Shown: positions 1 through 4,878, counted from the stretch's first letter. The stretch: 6,162 nucleotides of DNA from an uncultured Haemophilus sp. (GCF_905207935.1 NZ_CAJLNI010000105.1:1-6162), one strand, 5' to 3'. Program-made: numbers and translations. The notes: generated by a model not told the origin, from the letters alone.

Positions 1-3
1 TTA

Positions 4-37
4 AAAGAAAAAGTGCGGTCATTTCTGACAGCACTTT
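4..37 (-). terminator. Rho-independent terminator of the pxp operon, built on an uptake signal sequence
   Basis: Read on the minus strand this gives a 7-bp stem AAAGTGC/GCACTTT, one T-C mismatch, then a 4-bp stem GTCA/TGAC closed by a GAAA tetraloop. The tract TTTTTCTTTT follows. It lies about 15 nt after the stop of the permease gene, so it ends the four-gene operon. The GAAA loop (GNRA type) and T-tract make the call secure from sequence alone. Confidence 0.88.
10..20 (+). repeat. DNA uptake signal sequence (Hin-type USS)
   Basis: AAAGTGCGGTC is the core uptake signal of Haemophilus-type Pasteurellaceae, recognised during natural transformation. An imperfect inverted partner (ACAGCACTTT, one mismatch) lies at 28-37, and together they form the operon terminator. 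The Hin-type core, as opposed to the ACAAGCGGTC type of the Actinobacillus pleuropneumoniae branch, narrows the host lineage. Confidence 0.92.
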
Positions 38-52
38 AGTTTGAAATAAAAA

Positions 53-1246
53 TTAACTTACAAAACTGGACACATAAGAAATTATGGTTTTTCCGCTTAA
101 TATCGCCATGATAATCACAACAAACCAGCCCGCAAAAGCTAAGCAAATTGGATGTTTATAGCTTCCAACAATATCACTTCGGTAAGCGGCTAGCAGAATT
201 AATGCGAGTGCAATTGGGAGAATTAAACCATTCAATGTTCCCACAAAGACTAATACCGCTGCAGGTTTTCCTACTGTCACCAAAACAACCGTAGAAATCA
301 CGATAAAGGCGATAATCCAACGATTACGGTTACGTTCAATAGTTGGACAAAGGCTGGTTAGGAAGGAAACTGAAGTATAAGCAGCACCAATCACTGATGT
401 AATCGAAGCCGCCCAAATCACGACGCCAAATAACACTTGACCGAAATTGCCTGCCACATATTCAAAAGGTGTTTCAGCAGGGTTTTTAGGATTAAGTGGA
501 ACGCCTTTTACCACAATGCCCAGTACCGCAAGGAATAACACAATTCGCATAGTTGAGGCGATTAAAATAGCCGATACGGAGCTACGACTCACTTCAGCCA
601 TGGCTTTTTCACCCTGGATCCCCGCGTCTAATAAGCGGTGAGCTCCAGCAAAGGTAATATATCCCCCTACGGTTCCTCCAACTAATGTCACAATTGCGAT
701 AGGATCAACTTGCTCTGGAATAAAGGTACGATATGCTGCTTCGACCACTGGCGGTTCTGTTTTAAACATGACATACAAAGTCAGTGCAATCATAATAAAA
801 CCCATTAATTGGGCAAAGCGATCCATTAACAATCCTGCTTCTTTACGTAAAAAAATTAAAATTGCAATGATTCCACTGATAACAGCTCCTGTTTCTGGGG
901 CGATACCAAAGATAGAATTAAGCCCTAGGCCTGCGCCCCCTACATTACCAATATTAAAAGCCAACCCTCCCATCACAATAAGCGATGCAAGAAAATAGCC
1001 CGCACCTGGGAAAACAGCATTAGAAATATCCTGTGCTCGTTTTCCCGACACCACTACTATTCGCCAAATATTGAGCTGAGCACCAATATCTAACAAAATC
1101 GATAATAAAATCACAAAGCCAAAACTGGCTAATAAGGTGTTTGTAAAGGTTGCAGTTTGAGTTAAAAAGCCAGGACCAATTGCTGAAGTCGCCATTAAAA
1201 ATGCCGCACCCAGCACTGCATTTCGGCGGTGATTGATTGATGCCAT
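53..1246 (-). CDS. NRAMP-superfamily permease, fourth gene of the 5-oxoprolinase operon; substrate unproven
   Basis: The 397-residue protein is almost entirely membrane-embedded. About eleven hydrophobic segments are visible, roughly at residues 12-34, 37-58, 81-104, 116-133, 144-162, 182-200, 223-248, 268-298, 309-325, 327-353 and 366-390, as expected of the LeuT-like NRAMP fold. The family signature GPGFL occurs in segment 1 (residues 24-28). However, the DPGN metal-binding motif of true NRAMP carriers is absent there (TQTATFT instead), and the MPH-type motif of segment 6 is replaced by FAGAHR (199-204). It therefore resembles the divergent 'NRAMP family' permeases of the B. subtilis YcsG kind, which also sit beside pxpA/kip genes. 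From context I infer import of 5-oxoproline or a related amino acid into the cytoplasm rather than manganese or iron. The start is fixed by the strong Shine-Dalgarno GGGAGGTG just upstream. It lies 48 nt after pxpA, and the leader has a GcvB-like site. Family is fairly sure; substrate is inference. Confidence 0.85.
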   Translation of the reverse strand: MASINHRRNAVLGAAFLMATSAIGPGFLTQTATFTNTLLASFGFVILLSILLDIGAQLNIWRIVVVSGKRAQDISNAVFPGAGYFLASLIVMGGLAFNIGNVGGAGLGLNSIFGIAPETGAVISGIIAILIFLRKEAGLLMDRFAQLMGFIMIALTLYVMFKTEPPVVEAAYRTFIPEQVDPIAIVTLVGGTVGGYITFAGAHRLLDAGIQGEKAMAEVSRSSVSAILIASTMRIVLFLAVLGIVVKGVPLNPKNPAETPFEYVAGNFGQVLFGVVIWAASITSVIGAAYTSVSFLTSLCPTIERNRNRWIIAFIVISTVVLVTVGKPAAVLVFVGTLNGLILPIALALILLAAYRSDIVGSYKHPICLAFAGWFVVIIMAILSGKTIISYVSSFVS

Positions 1247-1250
1247 AAAG

Positions 1251-1260
1251 CACCTCCCTT
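1251..1260 (-). promoter_or_regulatory. Strong ribosome binding site of the permease gene
   Basis: AAGGGAGGTG on the minus strand is a near-complete match to the anti-Shine-Dalgarno complement, and only four bases (CTTT) separate it from the ATG at 1246. It fixes the start codon. It is markedly stronger than the binding sites of the upstream pxp genes, which suggests that the permease is translated independently of coupling. Confidence 0.85.
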
Positions 1261-1269
1261 GTTAAGTTG

Positions 1270-1277
1270 ATGTTGTG
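1270..1277 (-). promoter_or_regulatory. Putative GcvB small-RNA target site in the permease leader
   Basis: The minus strand reads CACAACAT within ATAACACACAACAT, an exact match to the CACAACAY motif recognised by the G/U-rich seed of GcvB. It spans -31 to -24 relative to the start codon, 9 nt upstream of the Shine-Dalgarno, the usual zone for translational repression. GcvB targets are chiefly amino-acid and peptide transporters, which fits the neighbouring gene. This is motif recognition only; pairing was not computed and the GcvB gene is not in the window. Confidence 0.45.
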
Positions 1278-1294
1278 TGTTATGTTTATTCGGC

Positions 1295-2032
1295 TTATGC
1301 CGTTATTGTTATATGATTTTTTTCTAATTCTTCCACAATGCGTGCTGCAAATTGTAGAGAATGTTGATTATCGCCATGTAAACAGATACTTTCTGCTTTT
1401 ACTGGCACAAGGCTTCCATCAATGGCTTTGACTTGACCTTCTGTTACCATTTGTAACACTTGTTGAATGGCTTCCTCATCAGACTCCACCATTGCATTCG
1501 GTTGCGAACGAGGCACTAAACTTCCATCAGGCATATAATGACGATCCGCAAATACTTCTGAAATGGTTTGCAAACCTTCCTCCTCGGCTATACGCAGCAT
1601 TAAGCTGCCCGCTAATCCCATTAATTTAAAATGTGGATCAAACTGATAAACGGTTTGAGCAATCAAACGAGCAAGCTTTTCATCTTTTGCAGCTTGGTTA
1701 TATAAAGCACCGTGCGGCTTAACATAACTAATTTCCGCCCCTTCCCCATCACAAATCGCTTTTAATGCGCCAAGCTGATAACGCAAATGCGCAATTAACT
1801 CCTGTTCAGGTAAATCCATCTGAGTACGCCCAAAGTTTTCTCGATCTGGAAAGCCAGGATGAGCTCCAATGCGAACCTGATTTTCTTTCGCAAATCTGAC
1901 TGCACTTTGCATTTCTTTTGCTCCACCAGCGTGTAAACCGCAAGCTATATTGGCAGAAGAAAGTAATTTCAATAATGCCCCATCAAAAGGAAAGCCTTCG
2001 GCAATATCGGCATTTAAATCAATTTTTTTCAT
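1295..2032 (-). CDS. pxpA: 5-oxoprolinase subunit A (LamB/YcsF family)
   Basis: This 245-residue cytoplasmic protein acts with PxpB and PxpC in ATP-dependent cleavage of 5-oxoproline to glutamate. Family landmarks run the full length: DLNADIAEG (5-13), SSANIACGLHAGG (25-37), GAHPGFPDRENFGR (56-69), VKPHGALYNQAAK (104-116), EVFADRHYMPDGSLVPRSQ (159-177) and CLHGDN (217-222). Length and motifs agree closely with the 244-residue E. coli PxpA as I remember it. I chose the ATG at 2032 because AGGAGA lies 8 nt upstream and translation begins MKKIDLN as in homologues; an in-frame ATG at 2068 has no binding site and adds twelve residues unlike the family. The start lies inside the end of pxpC (14-nt overlap), indicating translational coupling. 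One oddity is HAGG where most relatives have HAGD (residue 37). Older 'lactam utilisation protein LamB' labels refer to this family. Confidence 0.95.
   Translation of the reverse strand: MKKIDLNADIAEGFPFDGALLKLLSSANIACGLHAGGAKEMQSAVRFAKENQVRIGAHPGFPDRENFGRTQMDLPEQELIAHLRYQLGALKAICDGEGAEISYVKPHGALYNQAAKDEKLARLIAQTVYQFDPHFKLMGLAGSLMLRIAEEEGLQTISEVFADRHYMPDGSLVPRSQPNAMVESDEEAIQQVLQMVTEGQVKAIDGSLVPVKAESICLHGDNQHSLQFAARIVEELEKNHITITA
1898..1908 (-). repeat. Degenerate uptake signal sequence inside pxpA
   Basis: The minus strand reads AAAGTGCAGTC, one substitution away from the Hin-type uptake core AAAGTGCGGTC. It encodes part of the ordinary PxpA reading frame (around MQSAVRFA). Single-mismatch copies are common in these genomes, so it may be a decayed or nascent uptake site, or chance. 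Confidence 0.35.
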
Positions 2033-2948
2033 CGACAATTCTCCTAATTTGATCGAGGTATATCTCATTTTTACGACGTAATTTTGCGGCCTGTTCTAAA
2101 CTAACTGCCTCGAATTGAATGGTTGATCCTAAACGTACCTGTGCCAACGCACCAAGATCCGCCTCGATCACATTGGCAATTTTGGGATAACCGCCCGTAG
2201 TTTGTGCATCAGCCATCAAAATAATTGGTTGACCACTTGGTGGAACTTGTACGCTACCAAATTGAATCGCGTGAGACAGCATTTCTAGCGGTTGCTTTAA
2301 TTCTAATTTTTGCCCTTGAAAACGATAGCCCATGCGATCACTGCTGCTTTGCAACGTCCATTTACTTCGCCACCAATAATATTGAGATTTTCGTTTAAAC
2401 GCTTGATATTCAGAGGACGGTAATGCATGAATCGTATGCTTAAGTGGAATGGGTGCAATCCCAATTTCACTACGTAAAATAGGATCATTTACCGTTTGTA
2501 ATTGATCTCCAACTTGTAAACAACGCCCTTCTACACCGCCTATTTGAGCTCGAAGATCCGTACTACAAGAATTCAATTCTTGGGGCAAGATAAAACCACC
2601 TTGAACACATAAATAGCCATACATACCAATTTTTGCACGTACCATTTTCAGCACTTGCCCCGCTCTTGCCTGATAACGCCAATAGGCAAAAATCGGTTTG
2701 TCATCTAAGGTCATTTCATAAAATGACCCCGTCACACAAAAATTCATATCTTGCTGAAATTGTAATGTAAGACCACCTAAAGGCACTTCAATTGCTGGAG
2801 CTCCCTCTGGATTTCCCAGTAGAATATTGCCTGCACGTAACGCCAATTTATCCATTGCTCCACAGTGACTAATGCCAAATCGACGTAAGCCAAAACGGCC
2901 TAAATCCTGCATTGTGGCACGGGATTGCACATCAATAATATGAATCAT
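2019..2948 (-). CDS. pxpC: 5-oxoprolinase subunit C (KipA/biotin-dependent carboxylase-like domain)
   Basis: The 309-residue protein is the PxpC/KipA subunit that pairs with PxpB; the pair acts with PxpA in ATP-dependent 5-oxoproline hydrolysis in the cytoplasm. Landmarks in order: the N-terminal TMQDLGRFGLRRFGISHCGAMD (12-33), GNPEGAPAIEVPLGG (45-59), STDLRAQIGG (129-138), SSSDRMGYRFQG (201-212) and the diagnostic FGSVQVPPSGQPIILMADAQTTGGYPKIA segment (230-258). Length is normal, and no frameshift or missing motif is seen. The ATG overlaps the pxpB stop as ATGA, so it is probably translated by ribosomes finishing pxpB. The 3' end overlaps pxpA by 14 nt. Databases often call such proteins 'urea amidolyase' or 'allophanate hydrolase subunit 2'. 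The neighbouring pxpA argues against that and for 5-oxoprolinase. Confidence 0.95.
   Translation of the reverse strand: MIHIIDVQSRATMQDLGRFGLRRFGISHCGAMDKLALRAGNILLGNPEGAPAIEVPLGGLTLQFQQDMNFCVTGSFYEMTLDDKPIFAYWRYQARAGQVLKMVRAKIGMYGYLCVQGGFILPQELNSCSTDLRAQIGGVEGRCLQVGDQLQTVNDPILRSEIGIAPIPLKHTIHALPSSEYQAFKRKSQYYWWRSKWTLQSSSDRMGYRFQGQKLELKQPLEMLSHAIQFGSVQVPPSGQPIILMADAQTTGGYPKIANVIEADLGALAQVRLGSTIQFEAVSLEQAAKLRRKNEIYLDQIRRIVDEKN
2041..2045 (-). promoter_or_regulatory. Ribosome binding site that decides the pxpA start
   Basis: AGGAG on the minus strand lies 8 nt before the ATG at 2032, embedded in the last codons of pxpC. No comparable site precedes the alternative ATG at 2068, so the shorter PxpA is preferred. 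Confidence 0.8.
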
Positions 2949-3586
2949 AATTCAATGCCCTCCACAACAAATTTCACCGTATCGCCAGCTTGTAATAAAG
3001 TGGGTTGCGCTTGGTTTTTATCAAAGAGTGCTTGCTTAGTATGACCTATTAATTGCCATCCACCTGGAGAGGAAAAGGGATAAATGCCGGTTTGAGCTCC
3101 CCCTATACCAACAGAACCAGCTGGAACAACTGTTCGTGGAGTGGCTCGACGAGGTGTGTGTAAGCATTCGGGCAAACCGCCCAAATAAGGAAAGCCTGGT
3201 TGGAAACCAATCATATACACGGTATAGATAGGTTCACTGTGCATTTGAACTATCCGTTCAGGAGTAGTGTTATGTAACTTGGCGACTTCAGACAAGTCCT
3301 GGCCTAGTTCACCGCCATAAATCACCGGAATTTCAATATGACGACCTTGAAACGTAGAGACTTTCAATTCTGCCCAATGTTGTTCCAAGCGTTGAATAAG
3401 CGGTTCAAAATCCACATAAAAATCCGTGAAGACCGTAAGATTATTCATTCCCACGACAACTTCTACAATATCTTGCTCAGACTGTAGTTGATTGGCAAAC
3501 GCCCAGAGTTGGCGTTGTTGTTGAAGTGAAGCTGGTGGTGGTAAAGAGCAAACCACCGCCGACTCGCTGATCGGGGTTATATTCAT
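2945..3586 (-). CDS. pxpB: 5-oxoprolinase subunit B (KipI family)
   Basis: First gene of the operon. The 213-residue protein is the KipI-type partner of PxpC and is needed for 5-oxoprolinase activity. The N-terminal half is the variable domain (opening MNITPISESAVV). The C-terminal half carries the conserved block: IPVIYGGELGQDL (86-98), IGFQPGFPYLGGLP (126-139), then RRATPRTVVPAGSVG (146-160), IGGAQTGIYPFSSPGGWQLIG (161-181) and GDTVKF near the end. Length is close to E. coli PxpB (about 218). A moderate Shine-Dalgarno AAAGGGTG sits 4 nt before the ATG. It overlaps pxpC by 4 nt. The B. subtilis homologue KipI inhibits a sporulation kinase, but a pxpA-pxpC context in a Gram-negative indicates the enzymatic role. 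Its leader carries an AACACAACAT element and a promoter with a nearby CRP site. Confidence 0.95.
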   Translation of the reverse strand: MNITPISESAVVCSLPPPASLQQQRQLWAFANQLQSEQDIVEVVVGMNNLTVFTDFYVDFEPLIQRLEQHWAELKVSTFQGRHIEIPVIYGGELGQDLSEVAKLHNTTPERIVQMHSEPIYTVYMIGFQPGFPYLGGLPECLHTPRRATPRTVVPAGSVGIGGAQTGIYPFSSPGGWQLIGHTKQALFDKNQAQPTLLQAGDTVKFVVEGIEL

Positions 3587-3604
3587 AGGACACCCTTTAG
3601 TGTA

Positions 3605-3614
3605 ATGTTGTGTT
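3605..3614 (-). promoter_or_regulatory. Putative GcvB small-RNA target site in the pxpB leader
   Basis: The minus strand reads AACACAACAT, containing the GcvB target motif CACAACAY. The eight-base core spans -26 to -19 before the pxpB ATG, six nt upstream of the Shine-Dalgarno region. A matching element occurs in the leader of the permease gene of the same operon (1270-1277). The recurrence in two leaders of one operon raises confidence over a single motif hit. Not verified by pairing with a GcvB sequence. Confidence 0.5.
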
Positions 3615-3642
3615 ATTTGTTATTTTTTTGTTACACCTCTCT

Positions 3643-3670
3643 TTTAAAGGATATTTATAGGTTTTGTCAA
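3643..3670 (-). promoter_or_regulatory. Sigma-70-like promoter of the pxp operon
   Basis: On the minus strand there is a perfect -35 TTGACA (3670-3665), a 16-bp spacer and TTTAAA (3648-3643), which matches four of six bases of the -10 consensus. The predicted start is around 3636-3638, giving a leader of about 50 nt that includes the putative GcvB site. The weak -10 leaves room for activation from the CRP site, which lies about 61-64 bp upstream of that start. Confidence 0.65.
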
Positions 3671-3688
3671 GATTTTGTATCAAAAATA

Positions 3689-3710
3689 AAATGTGACAAA
3701 GATCTCATTC
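3689..3710. promoter_or_regulatory. CRP (cAMP receptor protein) binding site between pxpB and fbp
   Basis: This 22-bp stretch matches 17 of 22 positions of the CRP consensus by eye. The left half AAATGTGA is perfect, and after a six-base spacer the right half reads TCTCAT. Its centre (3699.5) lies about 61-64 bp from the predicted pxp start and about 60-61 bp from the predicted fbp start. Both distances are close to the -61.5 position of class I CRP activation, so one site could serve both divergent promoters. It has TGTGA rather than the TGCGA of Sxy-dependent competence sites. Confidence 0.65.
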
Positions 3711-3716
3711 TTCACA

Positions 3717-3734
3717 TTTTGATCTCAATCAAAA
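3717..3734. promoter_or_regulatory. FNR box upstream of fbp
   Basis: TTTTGATCTCAATCAAAA is a perfect 7-bp palindrome around a 4-nt centre and contains the full FNR consensus TTGAT-N4-ATCAA. FNR is the oxygen-responsive regulator of anaerobic metabolism and is conserved in Pasteurellaceae. The box covers the place where a -35 hexamer for the fbp TATAAT would lie (centre about -34.5). That suits repression better than the usual -41.5 activation, unless a different start is used. Confidence 0.65.
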
Positions 3735-3747
3735 GTGCTAAATAACA

Positions 3748-3753
3748 TATAAT
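3748..3753 (+). promoter_or_regulatory. -10 element of the fbp promoter
   Basis: A perfect TATAAT lies 45 bp before the fbp ATG. No reasonable -35 hexamer exists at 16-18 bp (TCAATC at 17 bp matches only two of six), which is typical of activator-dependent promoters and fits the CRP site about 60 bp upstream of the predicted start near 3760. Confidence 0.6.
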
Positions 3754-3798
3754 AAAAGGGTCTATTATTTATTTAACAATTATAAAAAAGGAATAAAC

Positions 3799-4803
3799 AT
3801 GAAAACATTGAGTGAATTTATTGTTGAACGCCAAGCGGAGTACCCAAATGCAAAAGGGGAACTTAGTGGTATTTTGTCTTCTATTCGTTTATTAGCAAAA
3901 ATCATTCATCGTGATATCAACAAAGCCGGTTTAACCAATATTCTTGGTCAGTCTGGTGTCGAAAACGTGCAAGGTGAAAGCCAAATGAAATTGGACTTAT
4001 TCGCCCATAACACCATGAATGCGGCCCTTATGTCGCGTGAAGAGGTAGCGGGTTTTGCTTCAGAGGAAGAAGAAAGCTTTATCGCTTTTGATACTGAACG
4101 TGCTCGCAATGCAAAATATATTATTTTAACCGATCCTCTTGATGGTTCATCTAATATTGATGTAAACGTTTCAGTTGGGACAATATTCTCTATTTACCGT
4201 CGTGTTTCACCAATTGGCTCACCTGTTACTTTAGAAGATTTTATGCAACCGGGTAATAAACAAGTCGCGGCGGGTTATATCGTATATGGTTCTTCAACCA
4301 TGTTAGTCTATACCACTGGTCATGGGGTGAATGGCTTCACTTACGATCCATCTATCGGTACATTCTGTCTTTCTCATGAAAATATGCAAATGCCAAAAGA
4401 TGGCAAAATCTACTCCATCAACGAAGGACAATATCTCAAATTCCCACAAGGGGTAAAAAAATACATTAAATACTGCCAAGAGGAAGATAAAGCAACTAAC
4501 CGACCTTATGCGTCACGTTATATTGGTTCATTAGTGGCAGACTTCCACCGTAACTTATTAAAAGGCGGTATCTATATTTACCCAAGTGCAACCAACTATC
4601 CAAATGGTAAACTTCGCTTGCTTTATGAAGGCAATCCAATTGCATTCTTAGCAGAACAAGCGGGTGGTATTGCCTCTGATGGTTACAATCGAATTTTAGA
4701 TATTCAACCAACAGAGCTTCACCAACGTATACCACTTTTCGTCGGTTCTGCAGAAATGGTGAAAAAAGCAGAAGAAATGATGAGAGAATTTAAAGAAGAT
4801 TAA
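3799..4803 (+). CDS. fbp: Fructose-1,6-bisphosphatase, class I
   Basis: The 334-residue cytoplasmic enzyme hydrolyses fructose 1,6-bisphosphate to fructose 6-phosphate and phosphate, the committed step of gluconeogenesis, using Mg2+. It is near the 332 residues of E. coli Fbp. Visible landmarks: KAGL (42-45) in the N-terminal region that holds the AMP site in class I enzymes; the acidic metal-site stretch SEEEES (88-93); the catalytic TDPLDGSSNIDVNVSVGTIF (111-130) with Asp112 and Asp115; and the C-terminal KLRLLYEGNPIAFLAEQAGG (271-290) with metal ligand Glu277. The ATG is preceded by AAAAAAGGAA with good spacing. It is transcribed alone: divergent from pxpB, convergent with lptG, and closed by a hairpin terminator 7 nt after the stop. 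CRP and FNR sites upstream suggest control by carbon supply and oxygen. Confidence 0.98.
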   Translation: MKTLSEFIVERQAEYPNAKGELSGILSSIRLLAKIIHRDINKAGLTNILGQSGVENVQGESQMKLDLFAHNTMNAALMSREEVAGFASEEEESFIAFDTERARNAKYIILTDPLDGSSNIDVNVSVGTIFSIYRRVSPIGSPVTLEDFMQPGNKQVAAGYIVYGSSTMLVYTTGHGVNGFTYDPSIGTFCLSHENMQMPKDGKIYSINEGQYLKFPQGVKKYIKYCQEEDKATNRPYASRYIGSLVADFHRNLLKGGIYIYPSATNYPNGKLRLLYEGNPIAFLAEQAGGIASDGYNRILDIQPTELHQRIPLFVGSAEMVKKAEEMMREFKED

Positions 4804-4809
4804 ACTCCT

Positions 4810-4837
4810 AAAGTGCGGTCAATTTTAACCGCACTTT
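4810..4837. repeat. Inverted pair of Hin-type uptake signal sequences
   Basis: The plus-strand copy reads AAAGTGCGGTC (4810-4820) and the opposing copy, on the minus strand, is AAAGTGCGGT (4837-4828). Both carry the uptake core AAGTGCGGT without mismatch. They support natural transformation and assign the lineage, besides forming the fbp terminator. Confidence 0.93.
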
Positions 4838-4840
4838 TTT
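4810..4840 (+). terminator. Rho-independent terminator of fbp formed by an inverted uptake-signal pair
   Basis: A perfect 10-bp stem AAAGTGCGGT (4810-4819) / ACCGCACTTT (4828-4837) with an 8-nt loop is followed by more T residues, giving a six-T run (4835-4840). It begins 6 nt after the fbp stop codon. The stem arms are two oppositely oriented Hin-type uptake signal cores, a standard arrangement in Haemophilus genomes. Confidence 0.93.
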
Positions 4841-4847
4841 AGCGAAC

Positions 4848-4878
4848 AAAAAAGCGAACTTTATATGTTCGCCTTTTT
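4848..4878 (-). terminator. Rho-independent terminator of lptF-lptG, possibly bidirectional
   Basis: On the minus strand a 6-bp stem GCGAAC (4872-4867) / GTTCGC (4859-4854) with a 7-nt loop is followed by TTTTTT. It begins about 17 nt after the lptG stop. On the plus strand the same hairpin is followed by CTTTTT, so it may back up the fbp terminator. A second copy of AGCGAAC at 4841-4847 could pair with the same arm. Confidence 0.85.

Noticed and set aside
447..998. Two plus-strand open frames (447-641 and 768-998) opposite the permease gene
   Set aside because: They are antisense to a convincing membrane protein, have no binding sites or recognisable motifs, and are basic, low-information translations typical of shadow frames.
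53..1246. Calling the permease a manganese/iron transporter (MntH)
   Set aside because: The DPGN and methionine-containing metal-binding motifs are missing, and the operon context is 5-oxoproline metabolism.
1020..1253. Open frame on the minus strand starting 7 nt before the permease start
   Set aside because: It lies in another frame over the first 230 nt of the permease gene, shows no family motif, and its sequence is the out-of-frame reading of conserved membrane segments.
1291..1302. Small hairpin CGGC-TTAT-GCCG at the pxpA stop codon as an internal terminator
   Set aside because: The stem is only 4 bp and no T-tract follows on the minus strand, so it is unlikely to stop transcription before the permease gene.
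2033..2068. Longer PxpA starting at the ATG at 2068
   Set aside because: No Shine-Dalgarno precedes it and the added residues are absent from homologues; the ATG at 2032 has AGGAGA at 8 nt and begins with the family-typical MKKIDLN.
2303..2488. Minus-strand open frame inside pxpC
   Set aside because: Out-of-frame with a gene whose motifs are continuous through this stretch; no independent start signal.
2019..3586. Annotation of pxpB/pxpC as allophanate hydrolase or urea amidolyase subunits
   Set aside because: The domains are shared, but there is no amidase or biotin carboxylase gene nearby, and adjacency with pxpA is the hallmark of 5-oxoprolinase.
3755..3768. Alternative fbp -10 elements that would put the FNR box at -41.5
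   Set aside because: The hexamer at the required position (3755-3760) reads AAAGGG, which does not resemble a -10; TATTAT at 3763-3768 would place the box at about -49.5.
4496..4735. Minus-strand open frame opposite fbp
   Set aside because: Antisense to the highly conserved C-terminal catalytic part of Fbp; no supporting signal.
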